Source: Stigmatella aurantiaca DW4/3-1
GTDB taxonomy: Bacteria > Myxococcota > Myxococcia > Myxococcales > Myxococcaceae
Reading direction: 5' to 3'
DNA: 64,000 nucleotides
NCBI RefSeq assembly: GCF_000165485.1
Contig: NC_014623.1
Location: 1,693,501 to 1,757,500, forward strand
Part shown: piece after piece, positions 38,189 to 46,852 of the stretch
Position numbering within the stretch: position 1 is the stretch's first letter
How the letters are laid out: every line of letters begins with the position of its first letter
Translations under genes and position numbers: made by a program
The notes under the pieces: model-generated
What the model was told of the DNA's origin: nothing
What the model saw: only the letters and a program-made list of their open reading frames with translations
The model's database searches: none

Positions 38189-38926
38189 GTGAACGTTCGC
38201 GTCTTCTCCTCCGAGCAGGAAGCCACCGCCGCGTGCGCTGCTCACATCGCCGCCGAGCTGCGCACCAAGCCAGAGTTGGTCCTGGGGCTGCCCACGGGCC
38301 GCTCCCCGCTCAATGTCTACCGGGAACTGGTGCTCCTGCGCGCCCGGGGAGAGCTGGACCTGTCCCGGGCGACGTCCTTCAACCTGGACGAGTTCCTCGG
38401 AATGCCCCCGGACGATCCGAGCAGCTTCCGGTCCTATATGGAGCGGCACTTCTTCCAGCACGTGAACCTGTCGCCCGAGCGCATCCACTTTCTGGACGGG
38501 AGCGCCCCGGAGGCCGAGTCAGAGTGCTCGCGCTACGACGCGGCCGTGGAGGAGGTGGGGGGCCTGGACGTGGTGATGCTGGGCATTGGCGCGAACGGCC
38601 ACATCGCCTTCAACGAGCCGGGAGACGCCTTGGTGGCGCCGTGCCACCGGGCGCTGCTGTCTCGTGAGACACGCCAGGGGCTGGCGGCGTTGTTCGGGGA
38701 TGACGCCTCGCGTGTGCCGCTGGCGGCCCTGACGATGGGGATGGCGGCCTTGATGCAGGCCCGGCAGGTGTTGCTGCTGGCGTTCGGGGCGAGCAAGGCG
38801 GCGGCGGTGACGGCCATGATGCATGGCCCCATCAGCCCGCAGTGCCCGGCGTCCTTTCTCCAGCTTCACCGGGACGTGCGGGTGTGGCTGGACAGCGGCG
38901 CCGCCAGCGGCTTGCAGCAGCGCTGA
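38189..38926 (+). CDS. nagB: glucosamine-6-phosphate deaminase
   Basis: The 245-residue enzyme deaminates and isomerises glucosamine 6-phosphate to fructose 6-phosphate plus ammonia. Features: LGLPTGRSPLNVY (phosphate loop), SFNLDEFLGM with the catalytic Asp, and IGANGHIAFNEPG with His and Glu of the catalytic relay; Asp of the E. coli GNDGH is Asn here, as in many Gram-positive enzymes. No other nag gene is adjacent, although the phosphofructokinase gene next door would use its product. GTG 38189 (VNVRVFSS) fits the family N-terminus; earlier starts add non-homologous residues. Confidence 0.88.
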   Translation: MNVRVFSSEQEATAACAAHIAAELRTKPELVLGLPTGRSPLNVYRELVLLRARGELDLSRATSFNLDEFLGMPPDDPSSFRSYMERHFFQHVNLSPERIHFLDGSAPEAESECSRYDAAVEEVGGLDVVMLGIGANGHIAFNEPGDALVAPCHRALLSRETRQGLAALFGDDASRVPLAALTMGMAALMQARQVLLLAFGASKAAAVTAMMHGPISPQCPASFLQLHRDVRVWLDSGAASGLQQR

Positions 38927-38939
38927 GCAGCGCCTCGCC

Positions 38940-39728
38940 TTACCGGGGCTTGGGACGCGCCGGATCGGCCAGAGGCGCCGGTTCCGTCTTCGTGGGAGCC
39001 CGGGCCACGGCGGGAGGTGTTGGCCGGCGGTGGGGCGCTTGGGGACTCGAGGGAGGACGGGGCCCGGGGCGGCCCAGGGCAGGCGGCGGGGCGCTGTGGC
39101 TGGGACGGGCCGCCACGGCGGGCCTGGCCGCGGGCGCGGGCGGAGGGCGCAGGCGCGCATAGGCGGTGAGCACCTTGGCCACGTAGAACTCCGTCTCCCC
39201 GTTGCGCGGTACCCGATCCTCCACGGCGCCGGGCCCCGCGTTGTAGGCGGCCACCGCCAGGCGCACGTCGTCGAAGCGCGCGAGCTGCCGCGCCAGGTAT
39301 CGCGCGCTGCCGTCGAGGGCGGTGACGGGCTCGAAGGGGTCCTCCACCTTCAACATCCGCGCGGTGCCGGGCATGAGCTGGCCGGGCCCCATGGCCCCGG
39401 CGGGCGAGATGCGGTGCACCCGCGCCTCGGATTCCACTTGCACCAGGGCCTGGAGCAGACCGGGCGGCAGGCGGTGCCGGCGCTCGGCGTCCGCGACGAG
39501 GGGCTCCAACGGTGGGTGTCCTTCCAGAAAGCACGCCGCGCGATGCTGGGTGTACGCGCCCAGGGCATGTGCCTTCTCCGGCAGGAAGGAGAGGGACAGC
39601 AGCGGCACCTGGGTCTCCCCCAGAAAGGCGATGGCCCCGTTGAGCAGAACCAGCGGCGCGAGGACGCACAGCACCAGCCACGCCCACCCTGGAACCCGCA
39701 CCCCGGCCTGGATCCGCTTGCGCGCCAC
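38940..39728 (-). CDS. lytic transglycosylase (SLT domain), membrane anchored
   Basis: The 262-residue protein has an N-terminal membrane helix (WAWLVLCVLAPLVLLNG), then an SLT domain at about 75-195: catalytic Glu in ALVQVESEARVHRISP, GAMGPGQLMPGTA, and AVAAYNAGPGAV. The C-terminal 60 residues are a Pro/Ala/Arg-rich tail. It cleaves the glycan backbone of peptidoglycan from the periplasmic side. GTG 39728 is chosen for the AAGGGTAGGG ribosome site; the longer frame is a shadow of the TetR gene. It follows the TetR gene by 10 bp and may be regulated by it. Confidence 0.83.
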   Translation of the reverse strand: MARKRIQAGVRVPGWAWLVLCVLAPLVLLNGAIAFLGETQVPLLSLSFLPEKAHALGAYTQHRAACFLEGHPPLEPLVADAERRHRLPPGLLQALVQVESEARVHRISPAGAMGPGQLMPGTARMLKVEDPFEPVTALDGSARYLARQLARFDDVRLAVAAYNAGPGAVEDRVPRNGETEFYVAKVLTAYARLRPPPAPAARPAVAARPSHSAPPPALGRPGPRPPSSPQAPHRRPTPPAVARAPTKTEPAPLADPARPKPR

Positions 39729-39738
39729 GGCCCTACCC

Positions 39739-40473
39739 TTAAGGGCGTCCGGGCTTCCCGTCCATCTTCCGGCGGGCCGCCGAAGGGGGCAGCCGCAACC
39801 CATCCAGCACCAGCGTGGTGAGCGCATCGGGCAGCTCCAGGGGGTTGCCGATGGGCTCCTCGCTCAGCACCGCCAGCAGCAGCCGCTCCACCGCGCCCAC
39901 CACGGCCAGCCCGCTGACGGCGGGGCGGATGGGCCGCAGCAGGCCGTGGGTGTGGGCCTTCTCGGTGATGCTCACCGCGTGCTGGGACACGAGCCGGGCC
40001 AGCTCCACCACCTTCACCCGGGCCCCCACGGAGGGCCCCCGGCACTCCTGGAGGTAGAGGCGCACCACCCCAGGGTGCTGGAGCAGGGCGCTGGCGATGA
40101 CCGCCGACATGGCCCGGTACGCATCGAACATGGCCTCCACCTCACGGGCCTCGGAGAGGGCCCGGCCACAGGCTTCCAGCCCATCGAGCAACTCGCGCCG
40201 CACCGGCTCCAGCAGGGCATCCACCAGGGCCGCCTTGTCCTCGAAGTACCGGTAGAAGGTGCCCTTGGCCACCTCCGAGGCCTGGGTGATGTCATCGATG
40301 GTGACCCCATCCAGCCCACGCTCCAGGAACAGGCGCAGGGCCGCCTCGCTCAGCCCCTTCGTGCGCTCCCGCCGGTTGGTGTCTCGCGCCCCTCCCAGGC
40401 GGCCCGGGCGGCGCTGAGGGGGGGGAGGGGCAGGCGCCGGGGGAGGGGGGGGCGAGCGGGGCTTGGGGCTCAT
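39739..40473 (-). CDS. TetR-family transcriptional regulator with Pro-rich N-terminus
   Basis: The 244-residue protein has a TetR N-terminal helix-turn-helix (about 37-85: LSEAALRLFLERGLDGVTIDDIT, EVAKGTFYRYFEDKAALVDAL) and an all-helical ligand-binding part. The first 25 residues are Pro/Ala rich and unusual. It faces the hydroxylase-ferritin pair across about 90 bp that contain a strong inverted repeat, and is followed 10 bp later by the lytic transglycosylase gene. The likely role is repressor of both units, with a fatty or hydrophobic ligand as guess from the hydroxylase context. Confidence 0.85.
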   Translation of the reverse strand: MSPKPRSPPPPPAPAPPPPQRRPGRLGGARDTNRRERTKGLSEAALRLFLERGLDGVTIDDITQASEVAKGTFYRYFEDKAALVDALLEPVRRELLDGLEACGRALSEAREVEAMFDAYRAMSAVIASALLQHPGVVRLYLQECRGPSVGARVKVVELARLVSQHAVSITEKAHTHGLLRPIRPAVSGLAVVGAVERLLLAVLSEEPIGNPLELPDALTTLVLDGLRLPPSAARRKMDGKPGRP

Positions 40474-40496
40474 TGAGTTGCGATCTCTTTAAAAAG

Positions 40497-40510
40497 TGAC
40501 CAAATAGTCA
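40497..40510. promoter_or_regulatory. TetR operator in divergent promoter region
   Basis: TGACCAAATAGTCA has inverted ends TGAC/GTCA around CAAATA and lies between the divergent TetR gene (start 40473) and hydroxylase gene (start 40561). The TGAC-N6-GTCA pattern is typical for TetR-family operators (TGACYAxxTRGTCA type). An A/T-rich run before it (TTTAAAAAG) may be the -10 region of one promoter. Confidence 0.6.
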
Positions 40511-40560
40511 TTGTTTGATCCGGTCGAGAATGAGGCCGGAGGCACCGCCGGAGACGGACG

Positions 40561-41106
40561 ATGATCGGTATTCCGCTAGGGCTTGCGTACTGCAACTTCG
40601 GGGAGTGGTTTCTGCACAAGTACGTGCTGCACGGGCTGGGGAAGAACCCGAAGAGTTTCTGGAGCTTCCACTGGCACGAGCACCACCAGAAATCCCGGCG
40701 CAACCAGATGGTGGACGACCAGTACACGCATCCACGGTGGCGCCAGACCGCCCGGACCCGGGAGATGCTGGGGCTGGCGGCGGTCGTGGTCGGGCACCTG
40801 CCGCTGCTTCCCTGGGCCCCCTTCTTCACGGCCACGGTGTGGTACTCGACGGTGCGCTACTACTTCGTCCACCGCCGGGCCCACCTGGACTCGGAGTGGG
40901 CGCGGGTTCACCTGCCGTGGCACTACGACCACCACATGGGGCGGGACCAGAACGCCAACTGGTGTGTGACGCACCCGTTGTTTGATCTCCTGCTGGGGAC
41001 CCGCAAGGAGTTCGTGGGCGCCCAACCCCCAGCCCGTCTGGCCAAGGAGCAGGCAGCCGTACCGAGCCCGGTCGACTCGGGAACAATGCATAGCTTGGCA
41101 TCATGA
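40561..41106 (+). CDS. fatty-acid-hydroxylase/sterol-desaturase-type di-iron protein
   Basis: The 181-residue protein shows the His-cluster set of the family: EWFLHKYVLHG, HWHEHHQKSRRNQ, YYFVHRRAHLDSEW, and HLPWHYDHHMG followed by NANWCVTHPLFD. Such enzymes hydroxylate acyl chains or carotenoids at membranes with a di-iron centre. It is short and has one hydrophobic patch (LGLAAVVVGHLPLLPW), so it may lack some family helices. ATG 40561 has GGAG six bases upstream. It is translationally coupled (ATGA) to the ferritin-like gene and lies next to a TetR operator. Confidence 0.78.
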   Translation: MIGIPLGLAYCNFGEWFLHKYVLHGLGKNPKSFWSFHWHEHHQKSRRNQMVDDQYTHPRWRQTARTREMLGLAAVVVGHLPLLPWAPFFTATVWYSTVRYYFVHRRAHLDSEWARVHLPWHYDHHMGRDQNANWCVTHPLFDLLLGTRKEFVGAQPPARLAKEQAAVPSPVDSGTMHSLAS

Positions 41107-41642
41107 GGAAGCTGGCGGAGAAGAACCCGGAGAAGCTGGTGGACCTGCTCCAGGAGCGGCTCACGTTCGAGCGCACGAGCGTGAGGCTTTACGACCGTGT
41201 CCTGTCGTTGATGGCCTCCTCGGGTGAGGCGCAGGTTCACGCCATGCTGAACACGATGCGGGCGCACCGGGACGAGGAAGCCGAGCACCAGGAGTGGCTG
41301 GAGGAGCAGATCCGCGCCCTGGGCGGAGACGTGAACGGAGAGACGGAGCTGTCGCGGCTGGTGACGGCGGAGGCGCAGGGCATCGAGCAGGTCATCCTGG
41401 CGCAGGCGCCCCAGCTGCCCCACCTGTTCCACGCGCTGATGGCGGCGGAGCTGGTGGACAACGCGGGGTGGGACTTGCTGGTCTCCCTGGCCGAGGACGC
41501 CGACGACGACGAGGCGCTGGACACCTTCGGGCTGCGCCTGGCCGAGGAGGAGGATCACCTCGAGTTCCTCCGGCAGACGCTCACGCGCTACGCGGAGAAC
41601 CGGGTGCTCGGGGGCGCGCTGCACCTGCCCTCCGAGCTCTGA
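41103..41642 (+). CDS. ferritin-like four-helix protein
   Basis: The 179-residue protein is predicted as a four-helix bundle with likely di-iron ligands: Glu in QERLTFERTS, DEEAEHQEWLEEQ (ExxH), the AAELVDNAGWDLL helix, and AEEEDHLEFL (ExxH). The pattern resembles DUF892/YciF- or rubrerythrin-like ferritin-superfamily proteins. It overlaps the hydroxylase stop by four bases. A role in iron storage, peroxide detoxification or protecting the hydroxylase is inferred from the fold and coupling. Confidence 0.75.
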   Translation: MRKLAEKNPEKLVDLLQERLTFERTSVRLYDRVLSLMASSGEAQVHAMLNTMRAHRDEEAEHQEWLEEQIRALGGDVNGETELSRLVTAEAQGIEQVILAQAPQLPHLFHALMAAELVDNAGWDLLVSLAEDADDDEALDTFGLRLAEEEDHLEFLRQTLTRYAENRVLGGALHLPSEL

Positions 41643-41656
41643 GCGCGGCCCTTCGC

Positions 41657-42205
41657 TCAGAACACCACGTCGAGGTAGTCCACCTTGACCTTCAGGCCCG
41701 CGCAGGCGCGGAAGTCCGCCTTCCACTCCTGCGGGGGCAGCGAGCCGCGCGCGTCGAGCACCAGCTCCAGCTCCTCTTCACGGATCTGATCCACCAGGTC
41801 CACCGATTCGATGCCGGTGGCGGCGATCTTCTGGGGGACGGTGCCCGAAGCGGGACGCCGGTACTCCAGCAGTGGGGTGAGGGTGGTCTGCCCCGGCTTG
41901 CGCAACGACACGATGGCGCGCTCGATGCCACGCAGATCCGGGTTGCCCTGGGTGGCGGTCAGCTCGAAGCGCCGCAGGCGCAACGTGGCTTCCGTGTCCC
42001 CATCGGGGAGGGCATCGGCGAGATCCTCCAGGGGAAAGAAGAGGGTCTGCTGGAGGCTCACCGTGGTGGGCGCGGCGGCTGGGAAGGTGAGGTCGCGCTC
42101 GGTCTTGCAGACCTCCTCCACCTCCGCTTCGATGAAGAACAGGGGGCCACAGCCGGTGCCAAACAGCGCCAGGGACGTGAGCAGGACGCGGGAGGGGGGG
42201 CTCAT
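41657..42205 (-). CDS. hypothetical lipoprotein
   Basis: The 182-residue product has a lipoprotein signal with lipobox GTGC (Cys19) and a beta-rich remainder with charged spacers; RLRRFELTATQGNPDLRGIERAIVS suggests an outer-surface beta domain. No family is recognised. It lies 11 bp after the barrel gene and is co-transcribed with it. Confidence 0.6.
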   Translation of the reverse strand: MSPPSRVLLTSLALFGTGCGPLFFIEAEVEEVCKTERDLTFPAAAPTTVSLQQTLFFPLEDLADALPDGDTEATLRLRRFELTATQGNPDLRGIERAIVSLRKPGQTTLTPLLEYRRPASGTVPQKIAATGIESVDLVDQIREEELELVLDARGSLPPQEWKADFRACAGLKVKVDYLDVVF

Positions 42206-42216
42206 GGGCGGCTCAC

Positions 42217-42906
42217 TCAGAAGAAGTAAAGGAGGAACCCCAGCTTGACGGAGGGGCTGGTGAAGCGAAGGGACAAGGGCGTCGCGGTGACATCGGGGTC
42301 GTCCGTGACGTCCTGGAGCAGCGCTTCCGCGTCATCAATCGTGAGGGTGCTGTAGCTGAGGCCGACGCGCAGGAAGGCCGCGAAGCGGTTGGGGCTGCCG
42401 ATCTCCAGGCCCACGGTGGCACTCGCGTAGTCGTAGCCCACATCGTTGATGGGCGCGTCGGTCTGGAGGGGATTGCTGCCCAGCCGGTCGACGAGCTTGT
42501 TGTACTTGGCGCTGAAGTAATGGCCCACGTCCACGTTGAGGGAGGGGGAGACGAGGGTGGCCAGGGGCACCCAGCCCGCGCCCGCGCGCAGCCCGAGGCT
42601 CAGGGTATTCGACGTCACCCCGCCATGCAGCCGCAGCCACCGCACCGGCCGCACCACCGCGGAGACCCCCACGCCATCGGGAACGCCCGCATCCAGGGAG
42701 ATGCCGAGCATGGGCACGGAGGCCGTTGCGTCCGGCGAGGACGAGGCGTCCACGGATGGAGGGGGCAAGGCGTCCACGGCCGGATCGGGCGGGGGCAGGG
42801 TGTCCTGGGCCAGGGCGTCCCTGGCCATGCCCAGCATCAGCGCACAGGCCCAGGCCGGGCCGCGGCGAGACAGGGAGGGGGCGAGTCGGAGCATCAAGCG
42901 GGCCAT
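42217..42906 (-). CDS. outer-membrane beta-barrel hypothetical protein
   Basis: The 229-residue protein has a signal peptide (WACALMLGMARDALAQ), a Pro/Asp/Ala-rich spacer (about 35-65) and barrel strands such as VVRPVRWLRLHGGVTSNTLSLGLRAGA and SPSLNVDVGHYF, ending FLLYFF, a good C-terminal barrel signal. Function unknown. It heads a two-gene operon with the lipoprotein gene. Confidence 0.6.
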   Translation of the reverse strand: MARLMLRLAPSLSRRGPAWACALMLGMARDALAQDTLPPPDPAVDALPPPSVDASSSPDATASVPMLGISLDAGVPDGVGVSAVVRPVRWLRLHGGVTSNTLSLGLRAGAGWVPLATLVSPSLNVDVGHYFSAKYNKLVDRLGSNPLQTDAPINDVGYDYASATVGLEIGSPNRFAAFLRVGLSYSTLTIDDAEALLQDVTDDPDVTATPLSLRFTSPSVKLGFLLYFF

Positions 42907-43151
42907 TGCGCGAAGGGGGGCCCCATCATTCGTGGGCTCTCGCGGAAAGAGAAGTGGCTGCCGTCAAAAAAGGGCCGAGGGGTTCATCGGACGGTTCCGT
43001 TGCCAGGATGACGCGGCGTGGGCCCTCAGGGCAGGTGTTCCCGGCTGAGATTGATTGCAAGGTTGCCTGCCGTGTTTCACGTCTTCCTGGCGTTGCTGGA
43101 TGACGAAGGCCAGGGGGACTGGAGCGGCCTGTCATCGTCTGGAGGTGAGCA

Positions 43152-43625
43152 ATGGCTGAAGCCAAGGTCCTGAAGGTCCGGGACGAGGGCCCTCGCGCCG
43201 GAGCCCTGGCGGTTCCTTTTCGGGCATACAGTTTCAAGTTGCTCATGGGGGGCTCGGTGCAGGGGCACTTCGCCCAGTGCACGGGGCTGCGATCCCGGGT
43301 GGAGGTCATTCCACTCCGGGAGCAGGGGAGGACGGTGGTGCGCAAGCTCTCGGGCCCGTTGGGCTCGGGCTCCGTGTCGCTGAACTATGGCCTGAGCACC
43401 TCGTCCGAGCTGTGGGATTGGTTCCTGGCGTCGATGGAAGGACACGGCCAGAGCAAGACGGTCTCCATCCTGATGCTGGGGGTGGATGGCATCACCGAGG
43501 TGTTCCGTTACGAACTGCTGGAGTGTTGGCTTCGCGATTGGGAATGCGCGGCGGTCGATGCGCGCCGCCAGCAAGCTGCCCTCTCCCGGCTGGTCCTGTC
43601 CTTCGAGGCCATTCGCCGTGGGTGA
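43152..43625 (+). CDS. phage T4 gp19-like tail tube protein (contractile injection-type)
   Basis: The 157-residue protein matches the gp19/tail-tube family ('conserved hypothetical phage tail region', Hcp-like fold): GHFAQCTGLRSRVEVIPLREQG replaces the usual GxFxExSGLxxxxEvxxYREGG, followed by the RKLSG (RxLPG) turn and strand EVFRYELLECWLRDW. Tube proteins stack as hexamers forming the channel of contractile systems. ATG 43152 has a near-perfect GGAGGTGAG site. It heads a four-gene operon with baseplate-type genes but no sheath gene, so whether it makes a tube or another assembly is open. Confidence 0.8.
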   Translation: MAEAKVLKVRDEGPRAGALAVPFRAYSFKLLMGGSVQGHFAQCTGLRSRVEVIPLREQGRTVVRKLSGPLGSGSVSLNYGLSTSSELWDWFLASMEGHGQSKTVSILMLGVDGITEVFRYELLECWLRDWECAAVDARRQQAALSRLVLSFEAIRRG

Positions 43626-44250
43626 GCGCTTCAAGACCCCCTCGCGGAGTGTCCTGGTGCGCTCCATGGCGCTCAGGATGAAGGCGTGGGCGGAGGCCGT
43701 GCTCGAGGCCTCCACGCCGCCCGAGGAGGCCTCCCCCCAGGAGGCGAAGAGCCCTTCCCTCGCTCCCGTATCGCCCGCGCCGTCGCCGGCAGGCCCCCTC
43801 CGGGGAAGCGGGCCGCGGCTGTCCATGATGGAGGTGCCGGAACACTGGCTCCAGGATGTCCAGACGATGCAGGCGGGGGCGGCGAGGGTCTGGAGAGAGC
43901 GGGCCCGGAGCGCGAGGGAGGCCGCGGCCATGAAGTCCCGGCGCCCAACGTCCCTGGAGGGAGCGCCCCCCTTGCGCGATGTGACCCCCCCGCTTCGCCG
44001 GGGGCTGCGGACCGCGGCTTCCTCCGCGCCGGTGGGAACATCGTCGGTGCCCTGGCTGGAGGTGGTCTCCCACGGGGAGAACGGTGCCCAGGAGACGGCC
44101 CCGGCGGCCCGGAACGAGCGGTCCGCGGAGCCCATCTATCCCTGGCCCGAGCCGTCCGGGGAGGGCATTCCCGAGCCCCGGGACACGGTGGCCCTGCTTC
44201 ACCAGTGGGCGCGCTTGCGGTGGTTGGAACTGGAGCCGTGGGGCGAGTGA
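43618..44250 (+). CDS. hypothetical protein of tail-like operon
   Basis: The frame starts at GTG 43618, overlapping the tube gene by eight bases; ATG 43666 (MALRMKAWAEAV) is an alternative. The product has a disordered Pro/Ser-rich segment, a helical segment (VPEHWLQDVQTMQAGAARVWRE) and a C-terminal IYPWPEPSGEG ... LHQWARLRWLELEPWGE. The Trp/Pro motif followed by a basic-hydrophobic helix resembles the C-termini of small baseplate-associated proteins of injection systems, which I recall only loosely. Function is unknown; position suggests a tube-to-baseplate adaptor. Confidence 0.6.
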   Translation: MGERFKTPSRSVLVRSMALRMKAWAEAVLEASTPPEEASPQEAKSPSLAPVSPAPSPAGPLRGSGPRLSMMEVPEHWLQDVQTMQAGAARVWRERARSAREAAAMKSRRPTSLEGAPPLRDVTPPLRRGLRTAASSAPVGTSSVPWLEVVSHGENGAQETAPAARNERSAEPIYPWPEPSGEGIPEPRDTVALLHQWARLRWLELEPWGE

Positions 44251-44290
44251 CGGCCCGCGGTGGAATCTGAACCCGAGGAGAGTTTGCCCG

Positions 44291-46852
44291 ATGTCACTTC
44301 CGTCCCCCCATTTGGATGACCGCACCTTCAGGCAACTCCTGGAGGAGGCTCACCTGCGCATGGCCGGAAAGTGCCCGGAGTGGGCCTCGCTCGGCCCGCA
44401 TGATCCGGAGAAGGTGCTGTTGGAGGCCTTCGCCCACCTGACGGAGATGATGCTGCACCGGCTCAACCGTCTGCCGGAGAAGGCCTACGTGGAGTTTCTC
44501 CGGTTGCTGGGGGTGCGGCTTCAGCCACCCTCCGCCGCGGCGGTGGCGCTGCGCTTCAGCCTGGAGACTCCCGCCGAGTACCCGGTGGACATCCCTCGCG
44601 GCACGCGCGTCACCACGGCGCGGACGGAGGTGGGTGCCGAGCCGGTGGTGTTCACCACCGCCGAGGCAGGCCGCATCCTCCAGGGCGCCTCGGAGGTGAG
44701 GGTGCAGGCCTACCACTGCGAGCAGATCGACGCGGAGCGGGTGGGGTACGGCACGGGCCAGCCAGGGCTCACCGTGAAGGTCGCGCGGCCCCCGCTGATT
44801 GCCCCCACGGGAGATGGGCTGGATGTGGTGGTGGGCGTGGAGGCGGAACCCCACGAGTTGGATGGCCGCGCGCCGGCACGAAGGCACGAGGGCCGCCTCT
44901 ACCGCGTGTGGTGGGAGGTGGACGACTTCGCCTACCTGGCGCCCAACGAGCCCGCGTACCGGGTGGACCGGGCCACGGGCACCATCACCTTCGCGCCCGC
45001 GGCGCGAACCCTGGGGGACGAGGGAGGGCTGGGCGAGGCCCGGGCCCTGGCGGGCGTTCCTCCCGCGGGCCGGGCCATCCTCGTCTGGTACCGGCGCGGC
45101 GGGGGGACGTTGGGCAACGTCATCGCCCACAGCTTGGAGGTGCTCGAGGAGCCCATTGCCAGCGTGAAGGTGACCAATCCCCGTCCGGCCACGGGAGGCC
45201 GGGCCGCGGAGACGCTGGAGAATGCGCTGGTGCGCGGGCCTCAGGAGCGGCACTCCCTGCGGCGGGCCATCACCGCGGGGGACTTCGAGTTGCTGGCACA
45301 GCGCGCGTCGAGCGCGGTGGCGCGCGCCAAGGCGTTCACGTTGGCGCAGGCCTGGGCGCATGCGCCCGCCGGAACGGTGCAGGTGATGTTGGTGCCGCAC
45401 CTGCCCCCGGAGCTGCAAGGCTGTCATGGCGAAGGGGTAACGGCGGGGCGGCTGCGCAGGCACCAGGGCGAGGAGGTGCGGGCCCGGGTCCAACGGGAGC
45501 TGGAGGCGCGCCGCCCGTTGGGCACCGTGTGCCAGGTGGCCTGGGCCCGCTACAAGACCGTGAGCGTGGTGGCGCGCGTGGTGGCGCAGCCCACGGAGGA
45601 TGCGGAAGCCCTGAAGCTCCGCCTCCTGGAGCGGCTCTACCGGACGCTCTCGCCGCTGCCCTCGATGCTGCACCCGGGCGGGTGGGGCTTCGGGCAGCCG
45701 CTTCGCACGTCGCAACTCCGGGACCTCTTTCTGGCCGAACCCGGCGTCCGCGCGGTGGAGCGGGTGCGGGTGCGGGTGGACGAGGTGCCTCGCGAGGTCC
45801 GCGCGCTGGCGGCGGACGCCTCGCAACCCCGCACCTTTTATGCGGGGGGGGACGAGACGCTCTTCCGCTCCGGAAACGCGGGGGAGGGCTGGGAGCCCGT
45901 GGGGCGCTTCTCGGGGGAGCAGGTGGAGGTGGTGGAGGCGCATCCGTCCCGCGCGGGGTGGGTGGCGGTGGCGTCGCGGCTGCGGGGAGAGACGCCCACG
46001 CGCTCGCGCGTGTCCCTGTCACGCGACTGCTGTGAAACGTGGGAGCCGGCCACCGCCACATTGGACGAGGTGAAGGACCTGGCCTGGACGGTGCGGGAGG
46101 GCACGCCCGTGCTGTTCATCGCCACGGTGGCCGGGCTTTTCGAGTGGGTGCTCAAGCCGGGGACGGCGCCCCGTGCGGTGCTGGTGGACCCGGCGCAACC
46201 GGGGATGGGGTTTTGCGCGGTGGCCACGGCCTCCGACGTGGGCGGAGGGGTGTGCGTCGCGGTGGCGGCGATGGAGCAAGGGGGGGTCCTCTTGTCCGAT
46301 CAGGAGGGCCGTGCGGGCACCTTCTGGCACATCGGGCTGCGGGGACAGGGCGTGCGCGTGCTGGAGGTGCAGCGCGAGGGTCCGAACGCCTTCCTCTGGG
46401 CGGGGCTGGGGACGTTCCACGAGGAGGAGACCGGAGCGGGGTGCATGCGGTGGGAGCTGTCGGGGGGAGAGCCGCCTCCAGGCGGATGGCGTGCCTTCAA
46501 CGTGGGATGGGAGGGGGGGAGCTGCTTGTCCCTCGCCTTCGCCGGGGCCACGGTGCACGCGGGCACGCAATGGGCGGGGGTGCTGTCCCAGGAGGGGGGG
46601 CCAGGCCCCTCCGTGTGGCGGCGGCCGGAGGAGCATTCCCGCTCGCCCGTGTACGCCCTGGCGTCCCAAGGCGGTGGCTTCCCGGTGCTGTCGGGGCGTC
46701 CGAAGGGGGTGTTCCGCCGGTCCCGGGGCAGCGAATGCGACGAGCCCTGCTCGCAGTGGGAGTTCTCGGAGGAGGTGACGGTGCCGCCCACCTGGCTGCT
46801 GTGCTCCGGCTTCCATGAACTGGAAGTGGGAGGGGAAGATGAGGAGTGCTGA
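44291..46852 (+). CDS. baseplate J-like protein with C-terminal beta-propeller extension
   Basis: The 853-residue protein has the N-terminal pattern LDDRTFRQLLEEA, CPEWASLGPHDPEKVLLEAFAHLTEMMLHRLNRLPEKAYVEFL, diagnostic for the gp47/baseplate-J-type ('putative baseplate assembly') family, through about residue 535. From about 540 to 840 it continues with BNR/sortilin-like units (PRTFYAGGDETLFRSGNAGEGW, HPSRAGWVAV, TPVLFIATVAGLFEW), predicted as a beta-propeller. In phage and CIS, J-proteins make the baseplate wedge; the propeller may bind a surface partner or cap the complex. ATG 44291 follows GAGGAGAG. It overlaps the next gene by 14 bp. Confidence 0.78.
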   Translation: MSLPSPHLDDRTFRQLLEEAHLRMAGKCPEWASLGPHDPEKVLLEAFAHLTEMMLHRLNRLPEKAYVEFLRLLGVRLQPPSAAAVALRFSLETPAEYPVDIPRGTRVTTARTEVGAEPVVFTTAEAGRILQGASEVRVQAYHCEQIDAERVGYGTGQPGLTVKVARPPLIAPTGDGLDVVVGVEAEPHELDGRAPARRHEGRLYRVWWEVDDFAYLAPNEPAYRVDRATGTITFAPAARTLGDEGGLGEARALAGVPPAGRAILVWYRRGGGTLGNVIAHSLEVLEEPIASVKVTNPRPATGGRAAETLENALVRGPQERHSLRRAITAGDFELLAQRASSAVARAKAFTLAQAWAHAPAGTVQVMLVPHLPPELQGCHGEGVTAGRLRRHQGEEVRARVQRELEARRPLGTVCQVAWARYKTVSVVARVVAQPTEDAEALKLRLLERLYRTLSPLPSMLHPGGWGFGQPLRTSQLRDLFLAEPGVRAVERVRVRVDEVPREVRALAADASQPRTFYAGGDETLFRSGNAGEGWEPVGRFSGEQVEVVEAHPSRAGWVAVASRLRGETPTRSRVSLSRDCCETWEPATATLDEVKDLAWTVREGTPVLFIATVAGLFEWVLKPGTAPRAVLVDPAQPGMGFCAVATASDVGGGVCVAVAAMEQGGVLLSDQEGRAGTFWHIGLRGQGVRVLEVQREGPNAFLWAGLGTFHEEETGAGCMRWELSGGEPPPGGWRAFNVGWEGGSCLSLAFAGATVHAGTQWAGVLSQEGGPGPSVWRRPEEHSRSPVYALASQGGGFPVLSGRPKGVFRRSRGSECDEPCSQWEFSEEVTVPPTWLLCSGFHELEVGGEDEEC

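Noticed and set aside
41100-41110. Separate promoter for the ferritin-like gene
   Set aside because: The ATGA overlap with the hydroxylase gene leaves no room and indicates translational coupling.
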